Shown one piece after another: positions 22,996 through 34,421 of a DNA stretch of 64,000 bases. A program made the translations under genes and the position numbers. Below the pieces are notes generated by a model. The model saw nothing but the letters and a program-made list of their open reading frames with translations. It was not told the origin of the DNA and did not search any database. The stretch is from Tipula vernalis (taxonomy: Eukaryota; Arthropoda; Insecta; Diptera; Tipulidae): positions 357,371,010 to 357,435,009 of the forward strand of contig OY282558.1 in assembly GCA_958295665.1 (NCBI GenBank). The letters run 5' to 3'. Position 1 is the first letter of the stretch. Each line of letters starts with the position of its first letter.

Positions 22996-23949
22996 AAACA
23001 TTATACAGAAATGATTCGTAGGTCTAATACCAATTGGGAAATATTTTAGGACTTAGAAAAATTTCCTATGTCAACACCTGATCAACTCATTGTGAATCCT
23101 GTAATTTTATTTTATTGTTAAAAATAAATTTCTTTAACAAAAAAATGGCCAAATCTTAACATGTCTTTCAAAAGTTCCAAATTACCACACTTCAGTGTAG
23201 ATGCAGAATCAACCGATTCACTTTACAGAACCGACCGTCTACAGAGTCGTCGGAATAACTTTGCAGAACCGACAGACAACAGTTTTGTCTTTATTGCCTT
23301 AGCTGCATACAAGTTTACCAATTCTTTACACTGCCTCTCTGCAGCGGCCGTCAGAAACTTATCCGGTAAAGGAGCAGGCTAAAGTGTGAGAGCTATGGTC
23401 CTCGTACTGGGGGTTTGCGAAGAATTTTAATAACCCAAGCGGTCAAACCTTAGTGTTCTTAATAAACTCAACATAACCCACGATCTCAAAATCATGACCT
23501 CTGAAACAATAAAAGGACAACGATTTTAAATATTCTACAAGGAAAAGGAACGTACGAGCCTAAATTGTCTAAATCGAATCTTACTAAGGTTTGATTAAAG
23601 CACATTCCTTATGCTAACTAATGTCTTATGTCATATTATAGGAAAAACTCTGTGATTTGGACAATCGTTATTAACCCAAAAAAAAAAAAAAATTCAACAA
23701 TTTTCAGATTCACCCACAAAATACTTTTTATGGTTCTTACTAATTTTAGATCAAATCACACTTCTTAACACATTGACTGCAATGACTATTATTTTTGGTA
23801 GCCAGTGATGTTACCTTAGGGGCCGTAGCCAATAGCCACGTTATGTGGATATATTAGGTCCTGGCTTTTCAAGATGGAATCAGTTACGTACAAATCCTAC
23901 AGGAATTTACATGCTCGGTCCTCTGTAATACGTTACCTACATGTAGGAG
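22996..23949. other. No recognised gene
   Basis: Includes a 73-codon plus frame at 23161-23382 with slightly higher GC, which resembles no family I know. No repeat structure. Confidence 0.4.
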
Positions 23950-25018
23950 CGCATTTTATTAACTATAAGTATGTATAACATAAGATAATATAATAATTCA
24001 TCAATTAGAATTGTGACATACTAGCCCATCTGATACGACTTATCTGTGCCAGCTCTGGATTTTTTTTATGCTAATATCGCTGCCGGTTTAAACAAAGTCC
24101 GTCGAGATTGTCATCTTGGCATAAGACTGGAATAATAAACACTGGCTGTAGGTTCGGTATTTGTCCTAATAAGCTGTACATATTGTTTTGGTTGATTGGG
24201 ATTGTGTCTGCAGATTGATTAGTATTGGTCGTTTCGGCGGTGTTTTGATTTGCCTATTTGACACTGGAACTATTATGTGCACTCGTGCTAAACATCCGCA
24301 CACCATCCGTGTATTTCCATTTTAACACATTCCTCATAATCTCTAGAAATCTTAAGTTTTGCTTGAAGAACATCCTTTGGCATATATTTTTTTTCATTCA
24401 CCCTAACAGTTCCAACTACGTGCGTTTTATTTTCCAACAAAGATTGCGCCAATTAGTAGCTAGTGTAAAAATGGTCGATGTAAAAAATTCGACCTTTATT
24501 GAGAAGCAATTCAGATAGCTCCATACATACATTTTTTGCCAGTCCACTTTCACAAGACTTTAAGGCCCCAGGTGCAGAAATTAACTAAGCACAGCTTGAA
24601 TAGTTTAAAGCCATAGCGGTATGTTTTGTCTGGAAAGTGTGAGTGTCATGTTTTAGATATCGTTTTTTGATCAATTGTCTTCCAAACGGCCAAGTCGTAC
24701 TAAACCAATCCATATCATCAATCCGAGAATTTTTTTAATTTATTTCAGTCCACTGGTTTATCCTGGCGTGCTTCGTTTTTGGTTTTAGAAAAAAAAAAAT
24801 ATCCATAGGTGTGCTCTGCGGTAAAATTTCTGATTGAAATCCTTTCTATCTTTCGGTTCTATCATATCTTAATCGTCCTCTGCTGTTGCTAAAGCATTAA
24901 TAATTTCTACGATATTGTCAACATCTTTAGGGTGATATTCAGAATCATTATCGAAATCAAACGAATCAAAATCACTTTCATCTTAATCTGACTCCAAGTT
25001 TAGTTTTTGCTGGCTCAT
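23950..25018 (-). pseudogene. piggyBac-like transposase remnant, internally deleted
   Basis: The minus-strand start (ATG at 25018-25016) gives MSQQKLNLESD and an acidic DFDSFDFDND region, as in piggyBac N-termini. At about 24610-24640 it reads FPDKTYRYGFKLFKLC, matching the K..R.GIKLFKLC block. At 24400-24520 it reads ELLLNKGRIFYIDHFYTS then LAQSLLENKTHVVGTVR, the block holding the second catalytic aspartate (DNFYTS in relatives). Further on is a W..TDGVRMFST-like block. The middle, with the first catalytic aspartate region, is largely missing, and stops are frequent. piggyBac transposases move elements at TTAA; I did not find the ends. Confidence 0.82.
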
Positions 25019-25806
25019 TGTTCAGATTTTTAAAGCTGCATCAGAACCAAAAACAATATAAAAAAATAAATAAAACATAAACCACAACTGCGTGAACAAT
25101 CTTTAAAAAAAAAACATTATCTACACAAATAAAAATAAAAATTAACGATACTTACATTAGATCCGTTTCAGCAGCGGTTTTTTATACGAGCACTAATGTC
25201 GGGGTCGGCTAATTTACATAAATTCTTTCATATACGTCCGACTACATAGTGATACATTCGATATACGTTCTTAGAAAATTACGCTAAATCATATTTATCG
25301 GTAACGCAGAATCACTGCGCGTAAAATGCCATCTTTATTAGATTTTCGGCATTTTTCGAGATATGTTTTAATATCCACCATCAATAAATGGGTTTGTTTA
25401 GTGATAAATGATATGGCTATCATATTTTATAGCCATGCTCCGTCATGAAAAGCTTTGCTCTAAATTTGTTTAGGATGGCTAACTAATATTATAGCCAACC
25501 GAATTATTGAAAAAAGCAGTCTTCCATGGTAGGAAACATTAGCAAAATTAGTTGAGCAATTCCTAGCTGCTATTTCTTTTAAATTGCTCTTACCGACTGT
25601 TTCTCTAATACTGATATAATTTTGTGTTGAATCAACAAATTTTGTATTATGTTTTGTTGATTTTTCTTTTTTTTTGTTGAAAACTTGACATCCGTAAAAA
25701 TTTCGGAATTGCATTATCCATTTTTAAAACTTGGAAACCAAATTCGAGTTAATCTGGATAAAATGCCTAAACTGATCTGAAAAACCAGTAACAAATTTGT
25801 GGATAG
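25019..25806. other. No recognised gene
   Basis: AT-rich sequence between the piggyBac remnant and the LTR element. An 84-codon minus frame at 25460-25714 has no recognisable motif. Confidence 0.45.
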
Positions 25807-26487
25807 TGTTACGAAACAAACACTGGCACTTTTGCTCGGCTATTAAATACTCAGCGAGGTGCAGGTAAAAGGTTTTTTTGTTAATAAAAAAAAATTATTT
25901 ATTTTAATTCACTTTTTTTCCTTTTAAAATTATTTGCTTATTGATATGGATTACAAAAAAAAAACAAATAAATTACAACTAAATTATATTTATACTTAAA
26001 TTATTTGTCTGCCAAAACTGCTGCTTCCCCTTATGTCTTCTCATGATCTTTGTTGTGTTTTAATGTTGTTTTTGTTTTTTTGTTTAATTTTCTTAATAAA
26101 TTTTTATTAAAAATTCTGTATTTTTAATTTTATCACAAATACTAGCCGCTTACCACTGGTGGGGGCTATGTCACTAGTATTGTTTTTAATATTATATATC
26201 TTAAGTGATATATTTAATTTTTATTATTAATTTGCATTATTTTAAAAAAAAATCTGTACTTTATACTAAAAGAACAAAATTTATTTTATTATTATTTTTT
26301 TTTAACTCCGTACTTTTGACGGTTATTTTTTTTCAAAACTCTGTAATTTTGTATTAAAAAAATACGGTTATTATTTTATTTTTTTAATTTTTATTAAACT
26401 ACGTACTTTTGTACCAAAAAGACGTTTATTTTAATTTTAAGTTACTTTTAACGTACTAGCCGCTTGCCACTGGTGGGGGCTATGTCA
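25807..26487 (-). repeat. 3' LTR
   Basis: Its first part (plus-strand 25807-26086) is the direct repeat of 29050-29323. On the minus strand it ends CGTAACA and appears to begin TGACATAGCCCC at 26487, giving a TG...CA LTR of about 680 bp. A 38-base motif with ACTAG...CTAGT ends occurs twice (26141-26178 and 26455-26492, one mismatch). The LTR start could therefore be at either copy; the outer choice is favoured because the ORF ends just beside it. Confidence 0.7.
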
Positions 26488-26500
26488 CTAGTTTCGTTTT

Positions 26501-28603
26501 CTAAAATTGTCTATCATTAATCAGCTTGATCATGGCTACCAAAACTTTTGAAAATTCCTTACGTGGAGTTAAATTACATTTTCTTATAAATTCTTGACTA
26601 TCTTTTCCAAGAACAGTAGATGTGGCTCCCGTATCGAGTAGTCCTACAATATTTATTTGATTGATTTTTATGTTTAGGTATAATCGATTGTCACCAGTTT
26701 TCTGTACGAACATGGTAGTAATTGATGGTTCAAGATCACTTGAATTTTCTTTTTGTGGTTGAACGACTTGATTTTCTGAATCGTTTTCAGTTATAATTGT
26801 TTCGACTATTGGGGTACTTTTACTTTCTGGTAATTTACTGTTCACTTTTTCTTTTTCCTTTACGTTTAGTAAATGGGGATGACAAGTATTACAATCGGAA
26901 TATATCACATTTTCCTTGCCACATCGATAACATAAATAACGTGCTCTTCTAGGCTTATTACAATTATCGGTAGAATGATTATTTGAGTAACAATTTACAC
27001 ATGAGAAAAATTGTTTAAACTCAAAATTATTTTGGGGTAAATTAAGGTTTTTTTGGAAATTACTGATTGGTTTGTTGAAATTCTGTTTGCTAAAATTTTT
27101 TTGGTTTTGATGAAATTGTTGAAATTTTGTTTTATTAATATGGGAATTAAAATCGTTTTTAGTTTTAAATGGATATCTACCTAGATTTGGACTAGAATTT
27201 TTAGTTGAATTAAAACCTAAGACATTGGTATTTGTACGATTATTTTCTTGATTATTCCTATAATTATGACTTTGATTAAAGGTTTTATGTGAAGTACAAG
27301 AATTGTCTTCAACTAAATTGACTTGTTCTAATTGTCGTGGTGTTTTATTTAATGCATTGATTCTACAAATAGCTTCCATTTTTTCTACATCCCTACACAA
27401 TAAGGTTAATTCTTCCATTGATGAAATATTGGAAAGGTTTCTAAAACCTAATCCACGAATATAAGTTGGCCAGAGATTTTTGTAAATAAATTTTGTTTTT
27501 TCTGCCGTATCTAATGGTTTTTTTAATTGCTTAAATATTATTTCCATGGAGGCTCTAAATACTCCAAATGGCTCCGATCTATTTTGTTTCCTATTTTTCA
27601 AATATTCTAAAAGTTCATCGTCAATATCGGGATTATCATATTTCCAACGAAGAGCGTTTACAAAATTCTCCCAATTTGGAAATTGCTCTATATAGGCATC
27701 GTGCCATATCCTAGCATTACCACTTAACAAAAGCCAAATTGAACTCAAAAGTTCTCTATCGGAAATCCCTTGAGCACATGCCATTTGTTCAGTTTTTCTA
27801 ATGAACTCCTCTACATTTTCTCGACCACTAAAATTAATTTTCCATTCTGTTATTGGAATTGGTCGCCATCGTCTATGAAACTGATCATTATGTAATTCTT
27901 GAGAAAATTGATTTGGTTTAACGGAATTGAAAGAATGATACGGAACACTTGAAATAAACTTATTATTTTGATTAAACGTTTTATCTTCATAACCTGGTTG
28001 AATTTTTTTCGATCCTGGATAACTATATTTTTGATTTAATGGAGGAAAATTATGAACTGTCTTATATTGTTCTGCACTAACCTTCGGTACAGTACCGGTA
28101 TAATGGGGAATTTCATCAAATTCATTATTTGTATATCCTTTAAAAGAAGTTGAATATTGATTTAAATTAATATTTGAACTAGGCCGATAACTCAAATTTG
28201 GAACAATGTGTTGTTGTTGTTGACTATTAAAAGTACTTTGAAGATTATGTGAAACTTTCTGAGATTTCTTATGGGATCCATTTAAGGGAGAAATTTCAAA
28301 ATTATTAGAAAAATCATCAAAATTTGAATATGGATGTTCCAAAGGAGTAGATTGTATCGGATTTAACGAGTCTTGATTTTGTAATTGCTTTAAAAGATTA
28401 TATCGAACGTGACGTAGTCTACGATGAATTCGATTAAGAGTTTCCTTCTGAACAGGAGGTATATCGATTCTATTAAGCCTTTTTTCTAAATGCTTTAAAA
28501 CTGATAAATAAGCTGGTGAATTATTTCTTTCAATCTCATCTAAACGTTTTAATACAATTTCACTAACATTATCTAAATTTTCGTCACTATATTTCGTATG
28601 CAA
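26501..28603 (-). CDS. gag: Gag-protease polyprotein, 700 codons
   Basis: An intact ORF. Residues 1-120 are basic and helical, followed by a long N/Q/S-rich region. Around residues 255-420 is a retrotransposon-gag capsid-like block (FSGRENVEEFIRKTEQM, then LLSSIWLLLSGNARIWHDAY). A first zinc knuckle at 535-548 is C-x2-C-x4-H-x4-C. A second at 558-571 has valine in place of the histidine, and a CNTC pair follows. A retropepsin starts near residue 640 with the catalytic LLDTGATSTVLG at 655-666. The protease is cut short: only about 40 residues follow the active site before the stop, so the flap and C-terminal blocks are missing. Gag would form particles; protease activity is unlikely. Confidence 0.88.
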   Translation of the reverse strand: MHTKYSDENLDNVSEIVLKRLDEIERNNSPAYLSVLKHLEKRLNRIDIPPVQKETLNRIHRRLRHVRYNLLKQLQNQDSLNPIQSTPLEHPYSNFDDFSNNFEISPLNGSHKKSQKVSHNLQSTFNSQQQQHIVPNLSYRPSSNINLNQYSTSFKGYTNNEFDEIPHYTGTVPKVSAEQYKTVHNFPPLNQKYSYPGSKKIQPGYEDKTFNQNNKFISSVPYHSFNSVKPNQFSQELHNDQFHRRWRPIPITEWKINFSGRENVEEFIRKTEQMACAQGISDRELLSSIWLLLSGNARIWHDAYIEQFPNWENFVNALRWKYDNPDIDDELLEYLKNRKQNRSEPFGVFRASMEIIFKQLKKPLDTAEKTKFIYKNLWPTYIRGLGFRNLSNISSMEELTLLCRDVEKMEAICRINALNKTPRQLEQVNLVEDNSCTSHKTFNQSHNYRNNQENNRTNTNVLGFNSTKNSSPNLGRYPFKTKNDFNSHINKTKFQQFHQNQKNFSKQNFNKPISNFQKNLNLPQNNFEFKQFFSCVNCYSNNHSTDNCNKPRRARYLCYRCGKENVIYSDCNTCHPHLLNVKEKEKVNSKLPESKSTPIVETIITENDSENQVVQPQKENSSDLEPSITTMFVQKTGDNRLYLNIKINQINIVGLLDTGATSTVLGKDSQEFIRKCNLTPRKEFSKVLVAMIKLINDRQF

Positions 28604-29025
28604 AATATTTTTATTTGAATTTTCTAATTCTACTAACTGAACTGAAACTTTCTCGGGATGATTTCATATCGACATTTCTAATTTCTAACTCATATCTGAT
28701 CTCTTCCGAATTAAACAATTGGAAATCCATTTTTAAATGTTAAATTTAAATAAAATTAATAAAAAATTTAGTAAATTTAAAATTTATAGCAAGTTACTAT
28801 TTAAAATTCAAAATATATATATTCTCATAAATCGTGGAGCGCCACTGATTTTTAACCAAAATTCAATAAAAATCAGAAAAATTTAATTTGAAGAAGATTT
28901 ATAATAATTCAATATAAATGTATTAATTAAAGATATAGAGAAAAAAAAATAAATAAATTTAAAATTTTAGGAGTATTTAGTACTCATTAAATAATTTATT
29001 ATTATTTTTTTTTACTTTTAATGTG
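28604..29025 (-). other. Leader between primer-binding site and gag
   Basis: About 420 AT-rich bases upstream of the gag start. No long ORF; it would hold any packaging signal, which cannot be identified by eye. Confidence 0.5.
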
Positions 29026-29043
29026 GCCCCACGTTGGGCGCCA
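29026..29043 (-). promoter_or_regulatory. Primer-binding site complementary to tRNA-Lys
   Basis: The minus strand reads TGGCGCCCAACGTGGGGC, six bases after the LTR end. This is complementary to the 3' end of an insect lysine tRNA as I know it (…GCCCCACGTTGGGCGCCA). It is where minus-strand DNA synthesis would start. Confidence 0.85.
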
Positions 29044-29049
29044 ATTTTC

Positions 29050-29323
29050 TGTTACGAAACAAACACTGGCACCTTTGCTCGGCTATTACATACTCAGCGA
29101 GGTGCAGGTAAAAGGTTTTTTTGTTAATAAAAAAAAAAATTATTTATTTTAATTCACTTTTTTTTTCTTTTAAAATTATTTACTTATTGATATGGATTAC
29201 AACAAAAAAAATAAATTACAACTAAATTATATTTATACTTAAATTATTTGTCTGCCAAAACTGCTGCTTCCACCCTCTCAGGATTTTTGTTGTGTTTTAA
29301 TGTTGTTTTTGTTTTTTTGTTTA
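29050..29323 (-). repeat. 5' LTR, truncated
   Basis: Direct copy of 25807-26086, differing by a few substitutions and A-run lengths. Similarity ends abruptly at about 29323, where unrelated sequence starts, so the upstream half of this LTR is missing. No promoter could be assigned. Confidence 0.88.
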
Positions 29324-29469
29324 TAATGTTTTTAGGTACAAACGACAATTATAATGCTAATTATAATTGCCTGTTTCAATAGGCCATGTCACCATTTTTT
29401 GATGAATATTATCTTTATTTTATGTTTGCTTAAAATCATTTCCATCGATAAAATTTCGTGGTATATTAC

Positions 29470-29690
29470 TTCAAATCAGAGAGTGAAACCGGAATCGAAC
29501 CATTAACAGAATACCGAAAAAACCTAAATTTTTTATGAACCGAAAACTGGAACTGAAATAAAATAAATAAAATGTAGTGAACCGTAACCGTAACCGGAGA
29601 AATATTTTCATGTGGTTTATTTCATTCTTTTGCGTTTCGGTCCGAGCATTTTTTGCATAACAATTTTCCATATGCATAAAAACGGAAAAA
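29470..29690. repeat. AACCGGAACCG-rich transposon-like segment
   Basis: Repeated AACCG/ACCGGAA motifs (ACCGTAACCGTAACCGGAG and others). Similar in style to 52255-52400 in inverted orientation, suggesting two copies of one degenerate hAT-type terminal sequence. Confidence 0.4.
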
Positions 29691-29750
29691 CATTTAAAAC
29701 TTTCTAGTTAAATTCGGAATAGGAATACACTTTAATTTGTAACCGGGCGA

Positions 29751-29875
29751 TTCTATTAGCACAATTCCACTAGACACAATTTCACTGGACGCAATTCCAC
29801 TGGGACAATTCCACTTGGAACAATTCGACTGGAGAACAATTTAACTTGGACAATTTAATTTGCACTATAACTTTT
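29751..29875 (+). repeat. Tandem CACAATTCCACT repeat block (partial foldback arm)
   Basis: About seven degenerate units of the form CACAATTCCACTAGA. Same family and orientation as the left arm of the element at 30061-30437. Either an outer part of a larger foldback element or a truncated second copy. Confidence 0.7.
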
Positions 29876-30060
29876 ATAGTTACCCTAATGAAACGGAAAC
29901 ATACACATAATTACGAAGGTAATTGTATCTATGGATTTTAAATTAATAAAAACTGCAATGTGTAAAAAAGCTAATTGATAATATAATAAAGGGATCCCTT
30001 TTAAAAAAATGGGGAAGATAGCAATGGTAAGAAATATTTCAGTTGCTGCAGTTATTACGA

Positions 30061-30437
30061 TTCTATAGGCTTATTCCACTAGCACAATTTCCACTAGACA
30101 CGATTCCACTGCATACAATTCGTGTTTTCATTCAATTCGTGTTTAACATTCGTAGTTCTTTCTTCAGGTAATTTTTAAGTTTAACTTTTTTTATAATTAA
30201 ACGAATTTAATTTGCACAATTCAACTTTTTGATAATCAAACGCATTTAGGTTTGCTAAATGCATTTGATTATCAAAAAGTTAAATTGTGCCAGTTTAATT
30301 GTGCAAGTTGGATTGTGCAAAGTGGAATTGTGCCCTGTGTGCGCCCAGTGGAATTGTGCCAAGTGGAACTGTGCCAGTGAAATTGTGTGCAGTGGAATTG
30401 TGTCTAGTGGAATTGTGTTAGTGGAATAGGCCTAGAA
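30061..30437. mobile_element. Foldback-like element with tandem-repeat arms
   Basis: Left end TAGGCTTATTCCACTAGCAC and right end (reverse complement) TAGGCCTATTCCACTAACAC match over about 57 bp. The right arm continues inward as about ten 12-16-base units of AGTGGAATTGTG type, ending in a near-perfect hairpin (30214-30290). No coding capacity. Long terminal inverted repeats built from short tandem repeats are the hallmark of Drosophila foldback (FB) elements. Assigning it to that class is an inference from structure only. Confidence 0.7.
30214..30290. repeat. 35-bp-arm hairpin inside the foldback-like element
   Basis: Arms 30214-30248 and 30256-30290 pair with two or three mismatches around the 7-base loop GGTTTGC. 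The stem core is TTTTTGATAATCAAA followed by GCATTTA. Confidence 0.9.
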
Positions 30438-32039
30438 TCTTTAGTTAATGAAAAATTCACTGAAATGAAAATTTCCGATAATTTGCTTGTTTATTTAGCA
30501 CGTCCTTCAAAGGACCCAAAGGACCAACCAAAATTTAAATGGGCTAGTAATCAAACGAATGAGGAAAACAAACTTAAAAAAAATGTTTAAGTCGTTATAT
30601 GCCAAATATCTTTAAAAAAAAATGTCGTTATGTCACACATATCGTCAATAGAGGTCTCTAGCAAATCGTTTTGTTCTTAGATACAATTTAAATGTCATCG
30701 CTACGAGCGATGGACGAATCTGTTGGAAATAAATTTAATAAATTTAAAATGCGGTAAAATTATATCGTTAAAAATTTAGCTTATACGTCCAGTAAGAAGT
30801 CCTTATGAGAAGGAACATATTCCTTCACATACACAATGTCAACGTCCTTATAAGAACGAAGATATTCCTGCACATTGCATTGCAACTTCGCAAGTATGTT
30901 CAATAAAGCACCGGAAACTTTTATAAAAACGTCTGCCTTTCATCGGAGGCTGTTTTCTTCGTGCTGAGGAATAAAGACGGGGCAAAATGGTATTTTACAA
31001 ATTTTTCTGAAACTACGTAAAATATCAAAATCTTTTCGAATAAAATTGGATGTTTACAATATTTTCTTTAATTTGGTTTCTGTTTTATTTTTATAAGGTA
31101 ATAATTGGTTAAATTATGGAAATTTTAATTTTCTGTATACCTGCTAAAGGGAAAAGAGGAAATTACTTCGTATGAAAAAATCGTTTTATAAGCAAAGACT
31201 GCTAAACATTTTTTAAGCGAAATTTGCATTTTAACTAGGACCGGACGATTAATCACTCCGTATTCAATACCGCCTTTCATTATACCAAAATTGCCTTCAA
31301 AAGTTAAGTTAGCTGGCTCTCTACCATACAACCTACCTGATAACCTCAAATTTTCTTGTTCCCATAGTCGTCTAAGCGAACAATTTTACATTGGGGTTGG
31401 TTGCCTTCCTTCCCATCGATAACCTTTCTCGGCAATCAAACAAAACAGAATCACTCAATCTTTATACAGAGAATTTTAATTATGTACTTCTGAAAATTGG
31501 AAGTGGTAACCGCCAAGTAGCCAGACAAACTTGTACTATTTGTCCCATTGGGCCAATTTGAAAATTTCACCTAAAAATACGGATTAGCCGAAAGTAAATC
31601 CACCAATGAACTATATACATATAGTATATCTTCCATAACGAATATACCTTTAATTGGTTTCACCACCATTTTTAACTTTCTCTGGCAAATCTAAGTTATG
31701 AATAATAAAATTCAGTATTGTTGGGGCGAAATTTTAATTTTTGTAAATTTTCGTAATATTGTAAATGACAATTATCATCTTACACTAAAATTGGACCAAA
31801 CTTTGTAAATATTCGATAGTTACTTATACGATGGCAAATGATTACAAGTACATACAAATCTATTCTGATTATCAAGGTAGTGGAATCTTCATATGTAGAA
31901 AAAACCATAAAAACTCGAAAACTAGAAAGAGGTGATTCGAAAATATTCTACGCTTCAGTTTTACACTAAATTTTAAATGTCATATCATGTTTAATTATTA
32001 TCGCTTAAAAATAAAATTTAAACCAAACTAAAGGCAATT
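30438..32039. other. No recognised gene
   Basis: A 74-codon minus frame (31125-31349) extends upstream in frame a little further and has ordinary composition, but I recognise no family. The remainder is AT-rich. Confidence 0.4.
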
Positions 32040-32490
32040 TTGGCAGATTTAATTCTTAAACTAGAAAGTTTTTTGATATATCCTATAGTTTCTAACCCCC
32101 ACCATTTAAGAACATTGAAGCATATTCGACTGGTTCAAAATTCAAAACAACAGAATGAAGAAAATCAACCAGAAAAAACGTCTTTGAATAAAAATTTTTG
32201 TTTAGAGCTAAGCAACATGATGGTTGCTACAAACATACCTTTCTGGAAATTAGAAAATGTGGCTATCAGGCTAGAAATTGATATATTAATTTAACTTTCC
32301 AATCAAAATTAAAATTTTATTTCGAAAGGTCTTTCCTAGAGAAATACACGGGAAAAGTAATTCCTAGTGAATCCACCATTCGCTAATTTGTAGATATATC
32401 CAATGCTACGACAATGGATCGTGCTTTTGACAACGCTTTTAAAATACTCGATTTTGCTTGCGAACGTGATGACGTGATGTTAGTGGTAAC
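32040..32490 (+). pseudogene. hAT/CGGBP1-like N-terminal region
   Basis: The 84-codon frame reads HLRTLKHIRLVQ, then NKNFCLELSNMMVATNIPFW and KLENVAIR. After a frame change it continues FLEKYTGKVIPSESTIR and DISNATTMDRAFDNAF. This matches the segment following the zinc finger in CGGBP1-like/hAT transposase-derived proteins (LC.A...ANIP..KL.N......L.KYTGK.IP.ESTLR). The zinc finger itself is missing here; a matching zinc-finger half occurs at 52490-52705. Dead fragment: stop in the STIR region and no catalytic domain. Confidence 0.72.
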
Positions 32491-33884
32491 TTAATTAATT
32501 TTGTTTCGAATTTAAATTGAGATCAAAAATTATTCTTTTCTAATTCAAATTTTGGATATGCGTAAATATAAAATGGTTAGTTCCGTATAGAGTTACAATA
32601 ATTTAAAAATGCATATTTTATAGGCAAAATTTAGGCAAAGGCTTTCTGTTATTAAAAATAACTATGCGATCCGGTCTTTAGTAATAATTGTAGATTAATT
32701 ATACATTTTTTATACGGTTTTTTCTGCGGTCATTTATTTCAAACAAAAAAAAGACATAATTTTTTGTTATTTAAACTATTTTTTTTTTATTGAAATTTAT
32801 TTTTAATTAACTTCTTTTCCTCTTATGAAATGAAGTAAAATCATTAATTTTGACATGCTACAAAATTTTAATAGTTTGGAACTAAACAACTAAATTAATT
32901 TTTCCGAAATATGAAAGTATGTGATCCATTATCATAAAAATAATATTAATAAACTTCTATGTTCAAAGTTATTATTTAATAATTATTGTAAAATAATTTA
33001 AACGTAGGTATAAATTAAATAAAAATTTGTTTGTAATATTAGACTTCGTTAGGGTATCGTTATTCAAAATCCCAAAAAACAAAAAAATTCCAAAAGATCA
33101 ATTTTTTTTAAATATACCAAATTTTTGAAATATTATTAATTCGTTTTATACCATAGAGGATGGAGGCTGCTCCGTCCAAAACCCTGCTTTGGTGATATTT
33201 CGAGATTGTAACATCCATAGAAATAGGGACATTTTTCATAAATTTCGGATTTTTAATAATTATTCACATACTAAAATAGAGAACTCCCCAAAGCCACTTA
33301 GCATTGGATCCTTTGCGCAATAACATTTTAATAATATTTACGTTTATACCATAGATTCCTTTGGTTTGTCATATTGTAGTTAACAAAACTTTAATGGGCT
33401 CTTCACTTTAAGAATAAATTCGGATTTTTATCGAAAAAAAATTATCTTTTGTCATTTATTTTGAAAGTTTTGGTTTCTTCATAAAGTCTTAAGTTATCTT
33501 AAGAAAGTTAGATTAATAAGTTTAATCGTAATATGACAAAAAGTCTGATGAAAGGTAACATATGCTTTTCAAAATTTTTTGAAACGCACATAAACTCGAA
33601 AACCTAGGATGTTACTGCTTAGTTTGGTTTAAATTTCTCCTGCAGGGTGTCCTATTCAAAAAGCTGCTTATTTTTAATCTAATTTTCTTTTTTCTATTTA
33701 TCTAAGATGGTTTTGCTTTTAAAGTTAACTAAAATCAGTACGGCATTTTCATTAAAATTAAACGAACAATACTACAATCAAAAGGGACAATCAAAAATCA
33801 ACATCGTGGCCATTTATTGATGCAGAATAATTATTACCAGACATCGAGATCGAATACATTCTCCAATTGAAGATAATCCGAGGA
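32491..33884. other. No recognised gene
   Basis: AT-rich non-coding DNA up to the left TA of the EnSpm-like element. Confidence 0.5.
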
Positions 33885-34360
33885 TACACACTTAAAAATG
33901 TTGCAGTGTTTTATGATACAAGCCTTGCATCGCAGCATATATGATATACCGTATATCACATTATGATTAAAATCTTGCATCGAAAAATAAACCGATGCAG
34001 TTATAATCAAAATAGAAGCAAGTTTTGCATCAAAAAAATCGTTCTGTTGAAGTTGGTTGCAAACGTAACGTAATACGTGCGTACCTATTCGTATATTTAG
34101 AACGTGAATTTTTCATTTAAATTATTTACCAACTAACATATGTACGTACTCTGTCAGCCTCTGTTTATAATCAACCACTTTAATAAGGTTAACATAGAAA
34201 CCCAATTATTATAATGTAAGGCTAAAGAGTTGACTTAGCCTTTAAGGATGAGGGTTTAGACGCACATAATACCATAAATGTGCCTATGTGCATGTGTCAC
34301 CTTGCATTTATTTAACCATTCCAAGTAAAAACAATGTACTGAAGTACCTATAGCGCAGTT

Positions 34361-34421
34361 GGTTTATACTTTTGTAAAATATATACATACATAATCTTAA
34401 TATTTTGCAAAAGTATAAACC
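34361..34421. repeat. Hairpin in the 5' region of the EnSpm-like element
   Basis: GGTTTATACTTTTGTAAAAT pairs with ATTTTGCAAAAGTATAAACC around a short spacer (one mismatch). The flanking GCGCAGTT and CTAAGGCGC sequences add a weaker extension. Non-coding; function unknown. Confidence 0.85.

Larger units (their letters stand above)
25807..29323 (-). mobile_element. Gag-only LTR retrotransposon (Ty3/gypsy type), pol deleted
   Basis: Read on the minus strand: a partial 5' LTR (29323-29050), a tRNA-Lys-type primer-binding site, a leader, one long gag-protease ORF (28603-26501), then a 3' LTR (about 26487-25807). The two LTRs match closely over about 275 bp. RT, RNase H and integrase are absent: the ORF stops 14 bases before the presumed 3' LTR start. 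This is a deletion derivative that kept gag, reminiscent of gag-only non-autonomous elements. Confidence 0.88.

Noticed and set aside
31125..31349. 74-codon minus frame with balanced composition
   Set aside because: No family recognised and no continuation. Left as non-coding.
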